DNA from: an uncultured Alphaproteobacteria bacterium
Lineage (GTDB): Bacteria; Pseudomonadota; Alphaproteobacteria; UBA3830
Assembly: GCA_905233775.1 (NCBI GenBank)
Contig: CAJOEB010000003.1
Location: 1,276 to 22,634, forward strand
DNA: 21,359 bases
Direction of reading: 5' to 3'
Shown here piece after piece: positions 1-6,169 of the stretch. Both the position numbers and the translations under genes were made by a program. Under the pieces are notes generated by a model, which did no database searches, was not told where the DNA came from, and saw only the letters and a program-made list of their open reading frames with translations. How positions within the stretch are numbered: the first letter of the stretch is position 1; each line of letters opens with the position of its first letter.

Positions 1-2
1 AA

Positions 3-203
3 GATAATGCAACCCAAAAATTGGAGTTACCGAAAATAGAGCCAATGCATTCTGAGATAAATCGAACTCAAAATAATAATTTTACGATTAATATACAAGC
101 AGATAAAAAAGACGATGCTGAAAAAATATCTCAAAAAGTTATGAGTCGAGTTTCTGATTTCAGCAAAACATTTCTGTATGATACAGTGCCAGAGGTTTTG
201 TAA
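3..203 (+). CDS. Phage tail tape-measure protein, C-terminal fragment (partial)
   Basis: The reading frame is open to the left edge of the window and stops at TAA 201-203, so only about the last 66 residues are present. The visible part is polar, with NFTINIQADKKDDAEKISQK followed by SRVSDFSKTFLYD. This resembles the C-terminal tail of phage tape-measure proteins, where a short beta-rich NxTINI segment is followed by a helix and an LYD-type end. The assignment rests mainly on context: the stop overlaps the start of a gpU-like gene by one base, and in P2-like and Mu-like tail operons the tape-measure gene sits directly upstream of U, X and D. A TTG at position 21 is in frame but is probably not a start, because coding runs through it. 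The family call is an inference from position plus the short tail. Confidence 0.6.
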   Translation, partial: DNATQKLELPKIEPMHSEINRTQNNNFTINIQADKKDDAEKISQKVMSRVSDFSKTFLYDTVPEVL

Positions 204-778
204 TGATTCTCGGAGATTTTCAATTCAATTTAAAAAGTTTAAGTCCGAATACACTGAGTCGCACAACAGAATTCAACTGGTCAGATATGGAACGAATCGG
301 AGATTTACCGAATTTACAGAATCTCGGAATTTCGAAAGATCAAATTGAAATTGAAGGCGTCTTTTATCCAAAGATAAATGCAAAAACTCAATATAACTCG
401 ATTGAGAAACTAGCAATCGGAACAGCAAAAAATCAGATACAAAATTTTGCTGCGAAAGAATTAGGAATATCAGCTCTTTTTGATTCATCAAATGGTGGGT
501 ACAAAAACATAGATGATATTCGTAAATCAAACCTATGCAAAATAGCCAGCAATTTAATCAGCGATAATGGCGAGATTCTCGGGAAGTTCGTAATTACATC
601 AATTAAAGAAACGCAAAGCTATTTTGATAAAAACGGACAACCTCAAAAAATCGAATTTACATTAGTTTTGAAAAAATCACCGAGTACAACAAACAGCTCA
701 GCAGTCTTGAATAATAATTCTTCAAGTTCATTTGTTGATACTCTCACGAATTTAGCCAGGAGTTATTTGCGATGGTGA
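203..778 (+). CDS. Phage tail protein, gpU-like (P2 tail completion family)
   Basis: A 191-residue protein. The N-terminus (MILGDFQFNLKSLSPNTLSR) and the C-terminal block GKFVITSIKETQSYFDKNGQ followed by KIEFTLVLKK match the gpU pattern of a beta-strand opening and a G-x-W/F-V-I-T-S-x-x-E-T-Q...F-T-L-x-L ending. P2 gpU is somewhat shorter; the extra length lies in the middle (about residues 75-125) and after the family end (a Ser/Asn-rich tail near residues 160-180). In P2-like phages this protein acts in tail completion or at the tail-head end. The start codon overlaps the upstream stop (taATGa) and the stop overlaps the next gene by 7 bases, indicating translational coupling within a tail operon. 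Confidence 0.8.
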   Translation: MILGDFQFNLKSLSPNTLSRTTEFNWSDMERIGDLPNLQNLGISKDQIEIEGVFYPKINAKTQYNSIEKLAIGTAKNQIQNFAAKELGISALFDSSNGGYKNIDDIRKSNLCKIASNLISDNGEILGKFVITSIKETQSYFDKNGQPQKIEFTLVLKKSPSTTNSSAVLNNNSSSSFVDTLTNLARSYLRW

Positions 779-972
779 CATACATAACTAAAGAAGGCGA
801 TGTTTTGGATTGGATTGTTTGGCGACATTACGGCACGATTTCTGTTTTAGAAAAAGTAATGGAAGCGAATCCGAATATCACTTATGAAAAATTGAAAGCT
901 GGAATCGAAATCAAACTTCCGTATATCGAAACTGTTCAAAAAACTAAAGGAGAAGTGAGATTATGGAATTAA
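772..972 (+). CDS. Phage tail protein X-like, LysM-like fold
   Basis: A 66-residue protein with the layout of P2 tail protein X: an opening strand (MVTYITKEGDVLDWIVWRHYG), a helix (VLEKVMEANPNI) and a closing strand (IEIKLPYIE). This is also the LysM-like pattern of T-x-x-G-D-x-L-x-x-I-x-x-x-x-Y-G and V-x-x-x-N. In the family it is a small tail or baseplate-associated component of contractile phages. It overlaps the upstream gpU-like stop by 7 bases and the downstream D gene by 10 bases, so the three are coupled. Confidence 0.85.
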   Translation: MVTYITKEGDVLDWIVWRHYGTISVLEKVMEANPNITYEKLKAGIEIKLPYIETVQKTKGEVRLWN

Positions 973-1920
973 CCCCTGATTTTTTTATCTCGATAAATGG
1001 AAGCGACACTTTTCCGAAAGAACGAATAATTTCGATCCGCACAACTGATGAAGCCGGGATTGTTTCTGATTCATGTGAAATTGAACTTGACGATTTTGAT
1101 GGAGCTTTGCAATTTCCAAACACTGAAGCGAAAGTTGAAATCTCTCTTGGATATAAAGAAACTCGGTACTTATTTTGTAAAAGAAATTGCAGTTGATGGC
1201 GCAAGACACATTGTTCGAATTCAATGCAATGCAGCTTCAAAAGCGATGAGATCTCAAAAGACAAAAACAAATGAAGGAACGATTAAAAATAAGCTTCAGG
1301 AAATGGGAGATGAATTTGATTTTGATTCAGAAATTTCTGATGACTTAAAGGAGGTAACTTTGAGTGACTCCCCTCAATTTGCTGAAAGCGATATGAATTA
1401 TTTAACGCGCATGTCTCAAAAAATCGGGGCCGTTGCAAAACCAGTAGACGGACATTTAGTTGTTTCCAACGAAGGTTCAGGAAAATCTGTAAGCGGAAAA
1501 TCATTGCCAATAAAATATGTAGAAGCATCTGAAGTCGCAAGTTACTCATGCAATTTTCGAGAAACAGAATCAGGCGGATTTTCGGGAACTGTTTATGCGA
1601 ATTGGTATGAAAAAGAAACGGGAGAATATCATTTGGAAAAAGTCGGAAACGGAGATCCTGAAACAGAGCTTCAGGAAATTTTTTCAACAAAAGATCAAGC
1701 AATTTCAGCAGCTCAAGCTAAGTTTAAACGAGCCGCAAAATCAAACAAAACTTTTCGATTTTCTATAGCAGGAAGAACAGATTTATTTGCGGAAAGTCCG
1801 CTTGTGTTGCGAGGATTTAATCCGAAAATTCCAGCAAAATGGATTATTAATCGGGTTGAACATTCACTTAGCTCGAACGGTTTTGTAACAAATGTCGATT
1901 GTTGTAACGGAGAAGGATAA
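963..1920 (+). pseudogene. Late control D protein-like (gpD tail/baseplate hub), frameshifted
   Basis: Two overlapping frames together make one gpD-like protein. The first (963-1196) starts MELTPDFFISINGSD and runs to VEISLGYKET, the usual N-terminal domain of P2 D proteins. The second frame resumes at GTYFVKEIAVDGAR near 1165 and continues to 1920, including SDMNYLTRMSQKIGAVAKPV, the conserved D/VgrG-hub segment, and the C-terminal barrel that ends in NRVEHSLSSNGFVT. The switch falls at about 1155-1170. Relatives carry a few extra residues there (SLGY..TG..x..G.Y.V), so the simplest reading is a small deletion that shifted the frame. No heptamer slippery site is visible. The protein forms the hub below the tail tube in P2-like tails, so the lesion should disable tail assembly unless it is a sequencing error. 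AAGGAG upstream of ATG 963 supports that start. Confidence 0.75.
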
Positions 1921-2370
1921 ATGGCAGTTTATAGCGAAAAATTCAAGAAAGCATTCAATTATGTACTGAAAAATGAAGGCGGATATGTAAATAGTTCAGC
2001 TGACCCCGGAGGTGAAACAAAATACGGTATTTCTCAGCGCAGTTATCCGAACTTGAATATTCGGGAATTAAGTCTCAAAGATGCGCAAAAAATCTACTTT
2101 TGCGATTACTGGCTGAAGGGAAAATTCGAGCAAATTCCCGATGAAAACGTCGCAACTCAACTATTTGATTTATCAGTGAATTTAGGAATTCGAGCCACAA
2201 CGATTGTTCTACAGAGGGCATTGCGTTCGGTGGGTATAAATGTAGTCGAAGACGGTTTACTAGGTTCTCAGACTCTTTCTGGCGTGATTTTTTGTTGCAC
2301 GCCCAATGGGTCTGAACCATCAAATCTATTGGCTGCGATCAAGTCCGAAGCTAGCAACAGAAGTTTTTAA
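1921..2370 (+). CDS. Glycoside hydrolase 108-type endolysin, C-terminus truncated by frameshift
   Basis: The first 130 residues are a good GH108 N-acetylmuramidase: the catalytic Glu in the NEGGYV motif (Glu19) is followed by DPGGETKYGIS (residues 28-38) and then the peptidoglycan-binding-3-like half (IVLQRALRSVGINVVEDGLLG). After LLAAIKSEA (about residue 144) the frame ends in SNRSF-stop. The alternative frame at 2355-2405 reads QQKFLNGWLRRAYRKIN, which matches the normal family ending (K-F-L-x-G-W-L-x-R-A-Y). So roughly a dozen residues and the frame were lost near GCTAGC (2350-2355), and the vestigial end runs to TAG 2406. The muramidase domain is complete, so residual lytic activity is possible. 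It begins at the base after the D stop and lies just before a holin-like gene, the usual lysis arrangement. Confidence 0.8.
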   Translation: MAVYSEKFKKAFNYVLKNEGGYVNSSADPGGETKYGISQRSYPNLNIRELSLKDAQKIYFCDYWLKGKFEQIPDENVATQLFDLSVNLGIRATTIVLQRALRSVGINVVEDGLLGSQTLSGVIFCCTPNGSEPSNLLAAIKSEASNRSF

Positions 2371-2421
2371 ATGGTTGGCTGAGACGTGCATATAGAAAAA
2401 TTAACTAGGGAGAAGAGAAAA

Positions 2422-2586
2422 ATGGAAAATTTAAAATCAATAATCACAAATGAAAAAGTAAAAGGTGGAATCGCAATTGCTGCTGCGATCATCATGTTTT
2501 TTACCCCCGATCATATTGATCTCATAATTGAGTCATTGCTGGCAGCTTTCGGAATTCAAAAATTAGTTCTGAAAAAGGATGATTAA
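2422..2586 (+). CDS. Small membrane protein, probable phage holin
   Basis: A 54-residue protein with a short polar N-terminus (MENLKSIITNEKVKGG), one clear hydrophobic segment (IAIAAAIIMFF), then a second amphipathic or hydrophobic stretch (LIIESLLAAFGIQKLVL) and a charged end (KKDD). ATG 2422 is preferred over an in-frame GTG at 2386, because GGGAGAAG lies just upstream of 2422 and the earlier start would add a charged leader overlapping the remains of the endolysin gene. Placement immediately after a GH108 endolysin, small size and membrane character fit a holin. Sequence alone does not identify a holin family. Confidence 0.6.
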   Translation: MENLKSIITNEKVKGGIAIAAAIIMFFTPDHIDLIIESLLAAFGIQKLVLKKDD

Positions 2587-2616
2587 TTGCTTTTCTCATG
2601 TCTCAGTTCATATAAT
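2587..2616 (+). promoter_or_regulatory. Predicted sigma70-type promoter for the Cys-rich gene
   Basis: TTGCTT (2587-2592) and a consensus TATAAT (2611-2616) are separated by 18 bases. The expected transcription start, near 2623, lies about 25 bases before ATG 2648. This suggests the downstream gene is transcribed independently of the phage tail/lysis run. Confidence 0.45.
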
Positions 2617-2647
2617 TAAATTATGAAAAATTATAAGAGCGAAAGAT

Positions 2648-3082
2648 ATGAATGAATTAGAAATGTGGGTTGATGATTTATTAGGAACATTTAAGGAGAA
2701 TCCTTCGTCTGAAGCTATGACGTTAATTGAAAGCTGCGGGAAGTGTTGTGCCGAACGTAATAATCATCTGGAAGGAATTTTAAAATTGCGAGAAGTGGCG
2801 GCGGGATGCAAAACTCGATCCGAATATGTGAAATTTTTGCAAAAACACATTCCCGTAAAAATCGCAGAAGCGAAAGACGGAATTGTAATGCATCTGGGAA
2901 AAGAAAAATGCACTTGTACGCTAGCTCCCAAAATTTTTAAAAATTTCGATGCGTTATGCAATTGCACTTGCGGACACGAAAAAGCCCTGTGGAGTTTGTT
3001 CTTCGGAAAATCGGTCGAAGTTGAAGTTCTTGAAAGCTTTTTGCGCGCTGGAAAAGACTGTGTTATAAAAATTAATTTTTAA
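2648..3082 (+). CDS. Cysteine-rich protein, DUF6144 / 4-vinyl-reductase-like fold (tentative)
   Basis: A 144-residue soluble protein with ten cysteines in clusters: Cys30/33/34 (ESCGKCCAERN), Cys54, Cys88/90 (KCTCTLAP), Cys104/106/108 (CNCTCGHEK) and Cys138. The end, LFFGKSVEVEVLESFLRAGK followed by DCVIKI, looks like the C-terminus of V4R/DUF6144-type proteins (G-x-P-V-E-V-E-L-L-E-S-I-L-R-G-x-x-x-C). Proteins of this type are thought to bind small hydrophobic ligands or metal, but no specific function is known to me. It follows the phage lysis genes with its own promoter, like a passenger gene carried at the edge of a prophage. The family match is from memory of motif shape. Confidence 0.5.
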   Translation: MNELEMWVDDLLGTFKENPSSEAMTLIESCGKCCAERNNHLEGILKLREVAAGCKTRSEYVKFLQKHIPVKIAEAKDGIVMHLGKEKCTCTLAPKIFKNFDALCNCTCGHEKALWSLFFGKSVEVEVLESFLRAGKDCVIKINF

Positions 3083-3087
3083 ATGAA

Positions 3088-3116
3088 TTGAGCAATAATT
3101 AGCTTCATGTTATGCT
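3088..3116 (+). promoter_or_regulatory. Predicted sigma70-type promoter for the HU-family gene
   Basis: TTGAGC (3088-3093) and TATGCT (3111-3116) are spaced by 17 bases. The expected start near 3123 leaves a short leader containing the strong ribosome-binding site GAAGGGG (3131-3137) before ATG 3146. Confidence 0.4.
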
Positions 3117-3145
3117 TTTTTGTAGTTTTTGAAGGGGTTTTTATA

Positions 3146-3415
3146 ATGAACAAATCGGAATTAGTAAAAGCAATTTCTGAAAAAGCTGGAAGTACAGTAA
3201 AAGATGCAGAAAATTTCTTACAGGCGTTTGTCTCAACAATAACTGAATCAATGAAAAAAGGAGATGATGTTATGTTAGTAGGCTTCGGTACGTTTTCTGT
3301 AGCTGAAAGGGCTGAAAGAATCGGTCGCAATTTTAAAACAGGAAAGAATATTCAAATTCCAGCTTCAAAGTCAGTGAAGTTTAAAGCTGGAAAAACTCTG
3401 AAAGATGCTGTGTAA
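3146..3415 (+). CDS. HU-family DNA-binding protein
   Basis: An 89-residue protein, the normal HU length. It begins MNKSELVKAISEKAG and has the helical N-terminal dimerisation half (AENFLQAFVSTITESMKKGD). The diagnostic segment VGFGTFSVAERAERIGRNF is followed by KTGKNIQIPASKSVKFKAGK, covering the DNA-intercalating arm and the conserved closing strand. HU proteins bind and bend DNA without strong sequence preference and organise the nucleoid. ATG 3146 is chosen over an upstream in-frame start at 3107 because it has GAAGGGG at proper spacing and gives the family N-terminus. It stands alone with its own promoter. Confidence 0.95.
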   Translation: MNKSELVKAISEKAGSTVKDAENFLQAFVSTITESMKKGDDVMLVGFGTFSVAERAERIGRNFKTGKNIQIPASKSVKFKAGKTLKDAV

Positions 3416-3504
3416 TAACATTACAGGTAGCGAAAGTATTTTTAGATATGTGCAAAAGTAAGATGTTTTATAATGATGTTTCTGCTTATTTTCGTTTTGG
3501 AGAG

Positions 3505-3535
3505 TTGAATTTTAACCTTTGTCCAGTGATATAAT
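3505..3535 (+). promoter_or_regulatory. Possible promoter upstream of the exported protein gene
   Basis: TTGAAT (3505-3510) and TATAAT (3530-3535) are separated by 19 bases, slightly long. The predicted start would leave a leader of about 120 bases before ATG 3661. A partial repeat of the Cys-rich gene (3601-3627) lies inside that leader. Confidence 0.3.
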
Positions 3536-3660
3536 TTATAAACAGTAAGATGTTTAAACTAAAAATTAATTTTTTTGCGTATTTCTATAATCAGCTAGTT
3601 CGATTATGTGAAATTTTTGCATAAACAGTAAACAGCTTGTGATAGTAGTGTATGTAAGAA

Positions 3661-4971
3661 ATGCTAAATAGATATGTAATTAGTATATTATGTGTACTGT
3701 TTTGTTCTGATACAGAAGGGCGGCTTCCGAAATATCAAGGAAAAATAGCCGCTGAAGCTTTGGTTAATATAGCTTGGCCTGGTGAAGACACAATAGGTGA
3801 TTATGGAACCAGAGAAGCCTTTATTAATGATCTTATTGATCTAATCTACACTAATACTGGTAGGCAATCACTTGCTGATTGGATGTACGATAGAAGACCT
3901 GGGGGTGGTGTTGCTTATGGAAGATACAAGACATCTATTCTTCATCGCATTGAAGGAGATAGATTTACGACAGATTCTCTCTTTGGTTCATTACTTCAGA
4001 AGATACGAAATGCTGATAATGATAATCAGATTATTAACGCTAAATTTTCACAGCTGGTTAATTTAGCATTTCCCTGTTGGACTGGTACATTAACTTGCTA
4101 TATGCATAACACAGGAAGCGCTCTTGCAACAGAAGCATTACGAGAAAATCCAATGAAAATCATAGAAGCATGTCAATGGTTTTTAGGAATAGGAGGAATA
4201 ACTACCGATAATTTACCAGAAATAATACGAGCTAAAGCTACAATAAAAAATGATTTGATTACCAACAATAGTAATCTAATAAAGACTATAGGTGTCCTTT
4301 TTAGTCTTGAGTTAATTGACGATTGGAATCAATTGAAATTAATAGTAAACAATCAGGATTTGAATGAGCCTGATGTTCCTGAAGACTATTCATTTCTTCC
4401 TTCAGTAGTGCCAATACCGAATACATGTTACAACGTTGGAGGATACTGTAAATCAGATTGTCATTTAAATACATTAAAAAATTTAGTTGCTATTTTATGC
4501 CATGAACATTATGGTGAATATATTCTTAATGAAAGTACGAAGCAATATTTTTTTGGTAAACAAGGAACAACCGCATACCTAGAACATATCTTTGGAAGTA
4601 CTAGCAGGGTTGAACATACAACATGGGCTGATTCTTTACCAAATAATATAAAGACTGTTATTACCCCTACATTTCAATGGCTGGCGTATGCTTTACATGT
4701 ATTACTTCAGGAAAATATAGATTTTCTGACTTGGCGTAGCACACATAATACTTTAGTAACTATAAGAAACTCTATAGAAGAATCTATACGAAAAATTCAT
4801 GAAACTGCAACTGTCACAATTGAAGAAACAGGAGGAGCTCAATGGATTGAAAGTCAAATTGCAATAACAATTCCAAATTTTTTTAGAATAACGATTAAAG
4901 GAAAACTACTATCTGGAACTGGAACACATATAGAAATAACTGAAATCACCTCTATCGGAGACGAAGAATAA
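3661..4971 (+). CDS. Predicted exported protein of unknown family
   Basis: A 436-residue protein. Residues 1-20 have a short basic start and a hydrophobic core (MLNRYVISILCVLFCS), consistent with a signal peptide. The mature part is rich in aromatic residues and predicted helical. Features include ALVNIAWPGEDTIGDYGTRE, a Gly-rich RRPGGGVAYGRYK near residues 78-90, paired cysteines CYNVGGYCKSDC (about residues 257-268) that could form disulfides, LCHEHYGEYIL, and a C-terminal beta-rich domain (AQWIESQIAITIPNFFRITI followed by KGKLLSGTGTHIEITEIT). No transmembrane helix is evident after the leader. I do not recognise the family. The ribosome-binding site before ATG 3661 is weak (GTAAGAA). It converges with another predicted exported protein at 5038-5550; host-associated bacteria often carry lineage-specific secreted proteins of this sort, but no function is assigned. 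Confidence 0.75.
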   Translation: MLNRYVISILCVLFCSDTEGRLPKYQGKIAAEALVNIAWPGEDTIGDYGTREAFINDLIDLIYTNTGRQSLADWMYDRRPGGGVAYGRYKTSILHRIEGDRFTTDSLFGSLLQKIRNADNDNQIINAKFSQLVNLAFPCWTGTLTCYMHNTGSALATEALRENPMKIIEACQWFLGIGGITTDNLPEIIRAKATIKNDLITNNSNLIKTIGVLFSLELIDDWNQLKLIVNNQDLNEPDVPEDYSFLPSVVPIPNTCYNVGGYCKSDCHLNTLKNLVAILCHEHYGEYILNESTKQYFFGKQGTTAYLEHIFGSTSRVEHTTWADSLPNNIKTVITPTFQWLAYALHVLLQENIDFLTWRSTHNTLVTIRNSIEESIRKIHETATVTIEETGGAQWIESQIAITIPNFFRITIKGKLLSGTGTHIEITEITSIGDEE

Positions 4972-5037
4972 ACTCACAACAGTCCTACTCAGAATACAAA
5001 TTTATTTAACGCTTGAAAACAAAACTACCAGTATAAT

Positions 5038-5550
5038 TTATGGATCATACTCATCTTCTGGTCCATCAAAAACTAACGTACCGAAAGCTTCACTATTATA
5101 TTCACTAAGTAAAGATTCCTTAGTAATACGTTGTTTTGCTTGCTTACGAGACTTTACAGTCTCTAATAAGGTAGATACTTTTGCAAAACTTTCTTCATCT
5201 TTTTCAGTTTTATCTTTCATTTCCCATATAAAAGCCCAATAAGCTTTGTCTGCCACTGAAAAAGTCAAATCTTCACGGCACAAAAGTTCAATCAATGGTT
5301 CAATAATAGCCGTACCACTTTCTGCTATAATACAGGCAGCACTAACCAAAGACTCTTCTGTTAACGGAGAAGTATGAAGAGGCTTCGGGGATCGATAAAA
5401 AGTATGAGGAGATTTCATAGATGACACCACTAATTGATCATGCATTGCGTTGCGAGGAGGTAACGACATGCTATGAGAGTTTTCAATTGATAAGATACAA
5501 TACACAGAGGTAACGTAAACTAATTTTTTAACAAAACTATTGCTAAACAT
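5038..5550 (-). CDS. Predicted exported protein of unknown function
   Basis: A 170-residue protein beginning MFSNSFVKKLVYVTSVYCIL, a basic stretch followed by a hydrophobic core, with likely cleavage after about residue 26 (SIENSHS). The mature protein has a proline-rich linker (residues 30-63), a helical block (ESLVSAACIIAESGTAIIEP and LIELLCREDLTFSVADKAYW) and an acidic C-terminus (FDGPEDEYDP). I recognise no domain. ATG 5550 has GGAG 11 bases upstream, and a plausible promoter lies about 30 bases further out. It converges with the exported protein at 3661-4971, with 66 bases between the two stops and no obvious hairpin terminator. Confidence 0.6.
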   Translation of the reverse strand: MFSNSFVKKLVYVTSVYCILSIENSHSMSLPPRNAMHDQLVVSSMKSPHTFYRSPKPLHTSPLTEESLVSAACIIAESGTAIIEPLIELLCREDLTFSVADKAYWAFIWEMKDKTEKDEESFAKVSTLLETVKSRKQAKQRITKESLLSEYNSEAFGTLVFDGPEDEYDP

Positions 5551-5578
5551 CTCCGTTCTCCAACTAACCTCACTTTAC

Positions 5579-5607
5579 ATCGTACAGAATTTTTTTCAAA
5601 AAATCAA
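5579..5607 (-). promoter_or_regulatory. Possible promoter of the minus-strand exported protein gene
   Basis: On the minus strand, TTGATT (5607-5602) and TACGAT (5584-5579) are separated by 17 bases. Transcription would start near 5572, about 20 bases before ATG 5550. Confidence 0.35.
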
Positions 5608-5710
5608 CTTTTACATCAAAATAGCTGTACTATTCTCAATAGAGAGCTCATTTTATGATAGACACTAAAAAACTTCTACAAATTTTGCGCAATTGTACTA
5701 ATATGTGACC

Positions 5711-5848
5711 TTATTTATTTGAAAAATAAAACCAAAGTGCGAAAATTCCGAAAAGCGTAGCAAGAAAGGCCAAGAGTCCTTTTAGATTTTCATCTTTAAA
5801 TTTTTTCAAAAATAATTTTTTCTTTCGAAGAAGCCATTGTAAGAGCAA
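5711..5848 (-). CDS. Possible tiny single-pass membrane protein (doubtful)
   Basis: A 45-codon frame from TTG 5848 to TAA 5711 encodes a very basic N-terminal half (RKKKLFLKKFKDENLKG) followed by a hydrophobic segment LLAFLATLFGIFALWFYF and SNK. The hydrophobic stretch is long enough to span a membrane. No good ribosome-binding site is visible and the start codon is non-standard. An ATG in another frame (5836, MASSKEK...) runs into the same region and stops after 13 codons at an A-run, so this may also be a frameshifted remnant of a small protein starting MASSKEK. Confidence 0.25.
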   Translation of the reverse strand: MLLQWLLRKKKLFLKKFKDENLKGLLAFLATLFGIFALWFYFSNK

Positions 5849-5935
5849 TATCTGTGTTTATATCATATAAAAAAACAATGTAACATATGACCATTGAGAT
5901 CGTCTAAATATTCCGGATATTACGATAGCTAAAAT

Positions 5936-5974
5936 AACCTCAATTTCGTATAAGAACCTCAACTTCGGATAAAG
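5936..5974. repeat. Two-copy ~19-base tandem direct repeat upstream of the operon
   Basis: AACCTCAATTTCGTATAAG (5936-5954) is followed immediately by AACCTCAACTTCGGATAAAG (5955-5974). The units match at 17 of the first 19 positions. The pair ends about 135 bases before the operon's -35 element. Closely spaced direct repeats at such a position can be regulator-binding sites, but this is only positional inference. Confidence 0.5.
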
Positions 5975-5991
5975 TTTAACAAAATTGACTC

Positions 5992-6044
5992 AAACCTTCT
6001 TGCTTCGATCGATTCCATTATCTTAATACTTTTGCAAGAAGTTT
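5992..6044. repeat. Inverted repeat between tandem repeat and operon promoter
   Basis: CTTCTTGC (5996-6003) pairs exactly with GCAAGAAG (6034-6041). The match extends outward with AAAC (5992-5995) against GTTT (6041-6044), allowing one bulged C. The loop is about 30 bases. There is no long T-run, so a classical terminator is unlikely; a DNA-binding site or RNA structure is possible. Confidence 0.35.
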
Positions 6045-6109
6045 ATTCTATATCTAAACTTCAGCTGTTTTTTATTAGAAATTGTTCGCATTTGATATCT
6101 GAAAACTCA

Positions 6110-6137
6110 TTGCAATATCTTAGGAATTTTATATAAT
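6110..6137 (+). promoter_or_regulatory. Predicted promoter of the radical SAM operon
   Basis: TTGCAA (6110-6115) and a perfect TATAAT (6132-6137) are spaced by 16 bases. The predicted start near 6144 gives a 25-base leader to ATG 6170, which carries GGAG at 6159-6162. This supports 6170 over 6149 as the first start codon of the operon. Confidence 0.6.
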
Positions 6138-6169
6138 CGAGAAGAGTTATGTATTCATGGAGTTATTTT

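Larger units (their letters stand above)
5551..6148. other. 598-base intergenic region with repeats and divergent promoters
   Basis: No convincing large gene is present on either strand. It holds a candidate minus-strand promoter for the exported protein (5579-5607), a possible tiny minus-strand membrane ORF (5711-5848), a near-palindrome around CCGG (5907-5921), a 19-base tandem repeat (5936-5974), an inverted repeat (5992-6044), and the promoter of the radical SAM operon (6110-6137). Confidence 0.6.

Noticed and set aside
1155-1196. Programmed ribosomal frameshifting in the D gene
   Set aside because: In P2-like phages programmed shifting occurs between E and E', not in D; no slippery heptamer or pseudoknot is evident and family residues are missing at the junction.
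5655-5708. A 17-codon plus-strand ORF (MIDTKKLLQ...) as a precursor or leader peptide
   Set aside because: Too short to support, no promoter fits it well, and it lies more than 400 bases before the operon promoter.
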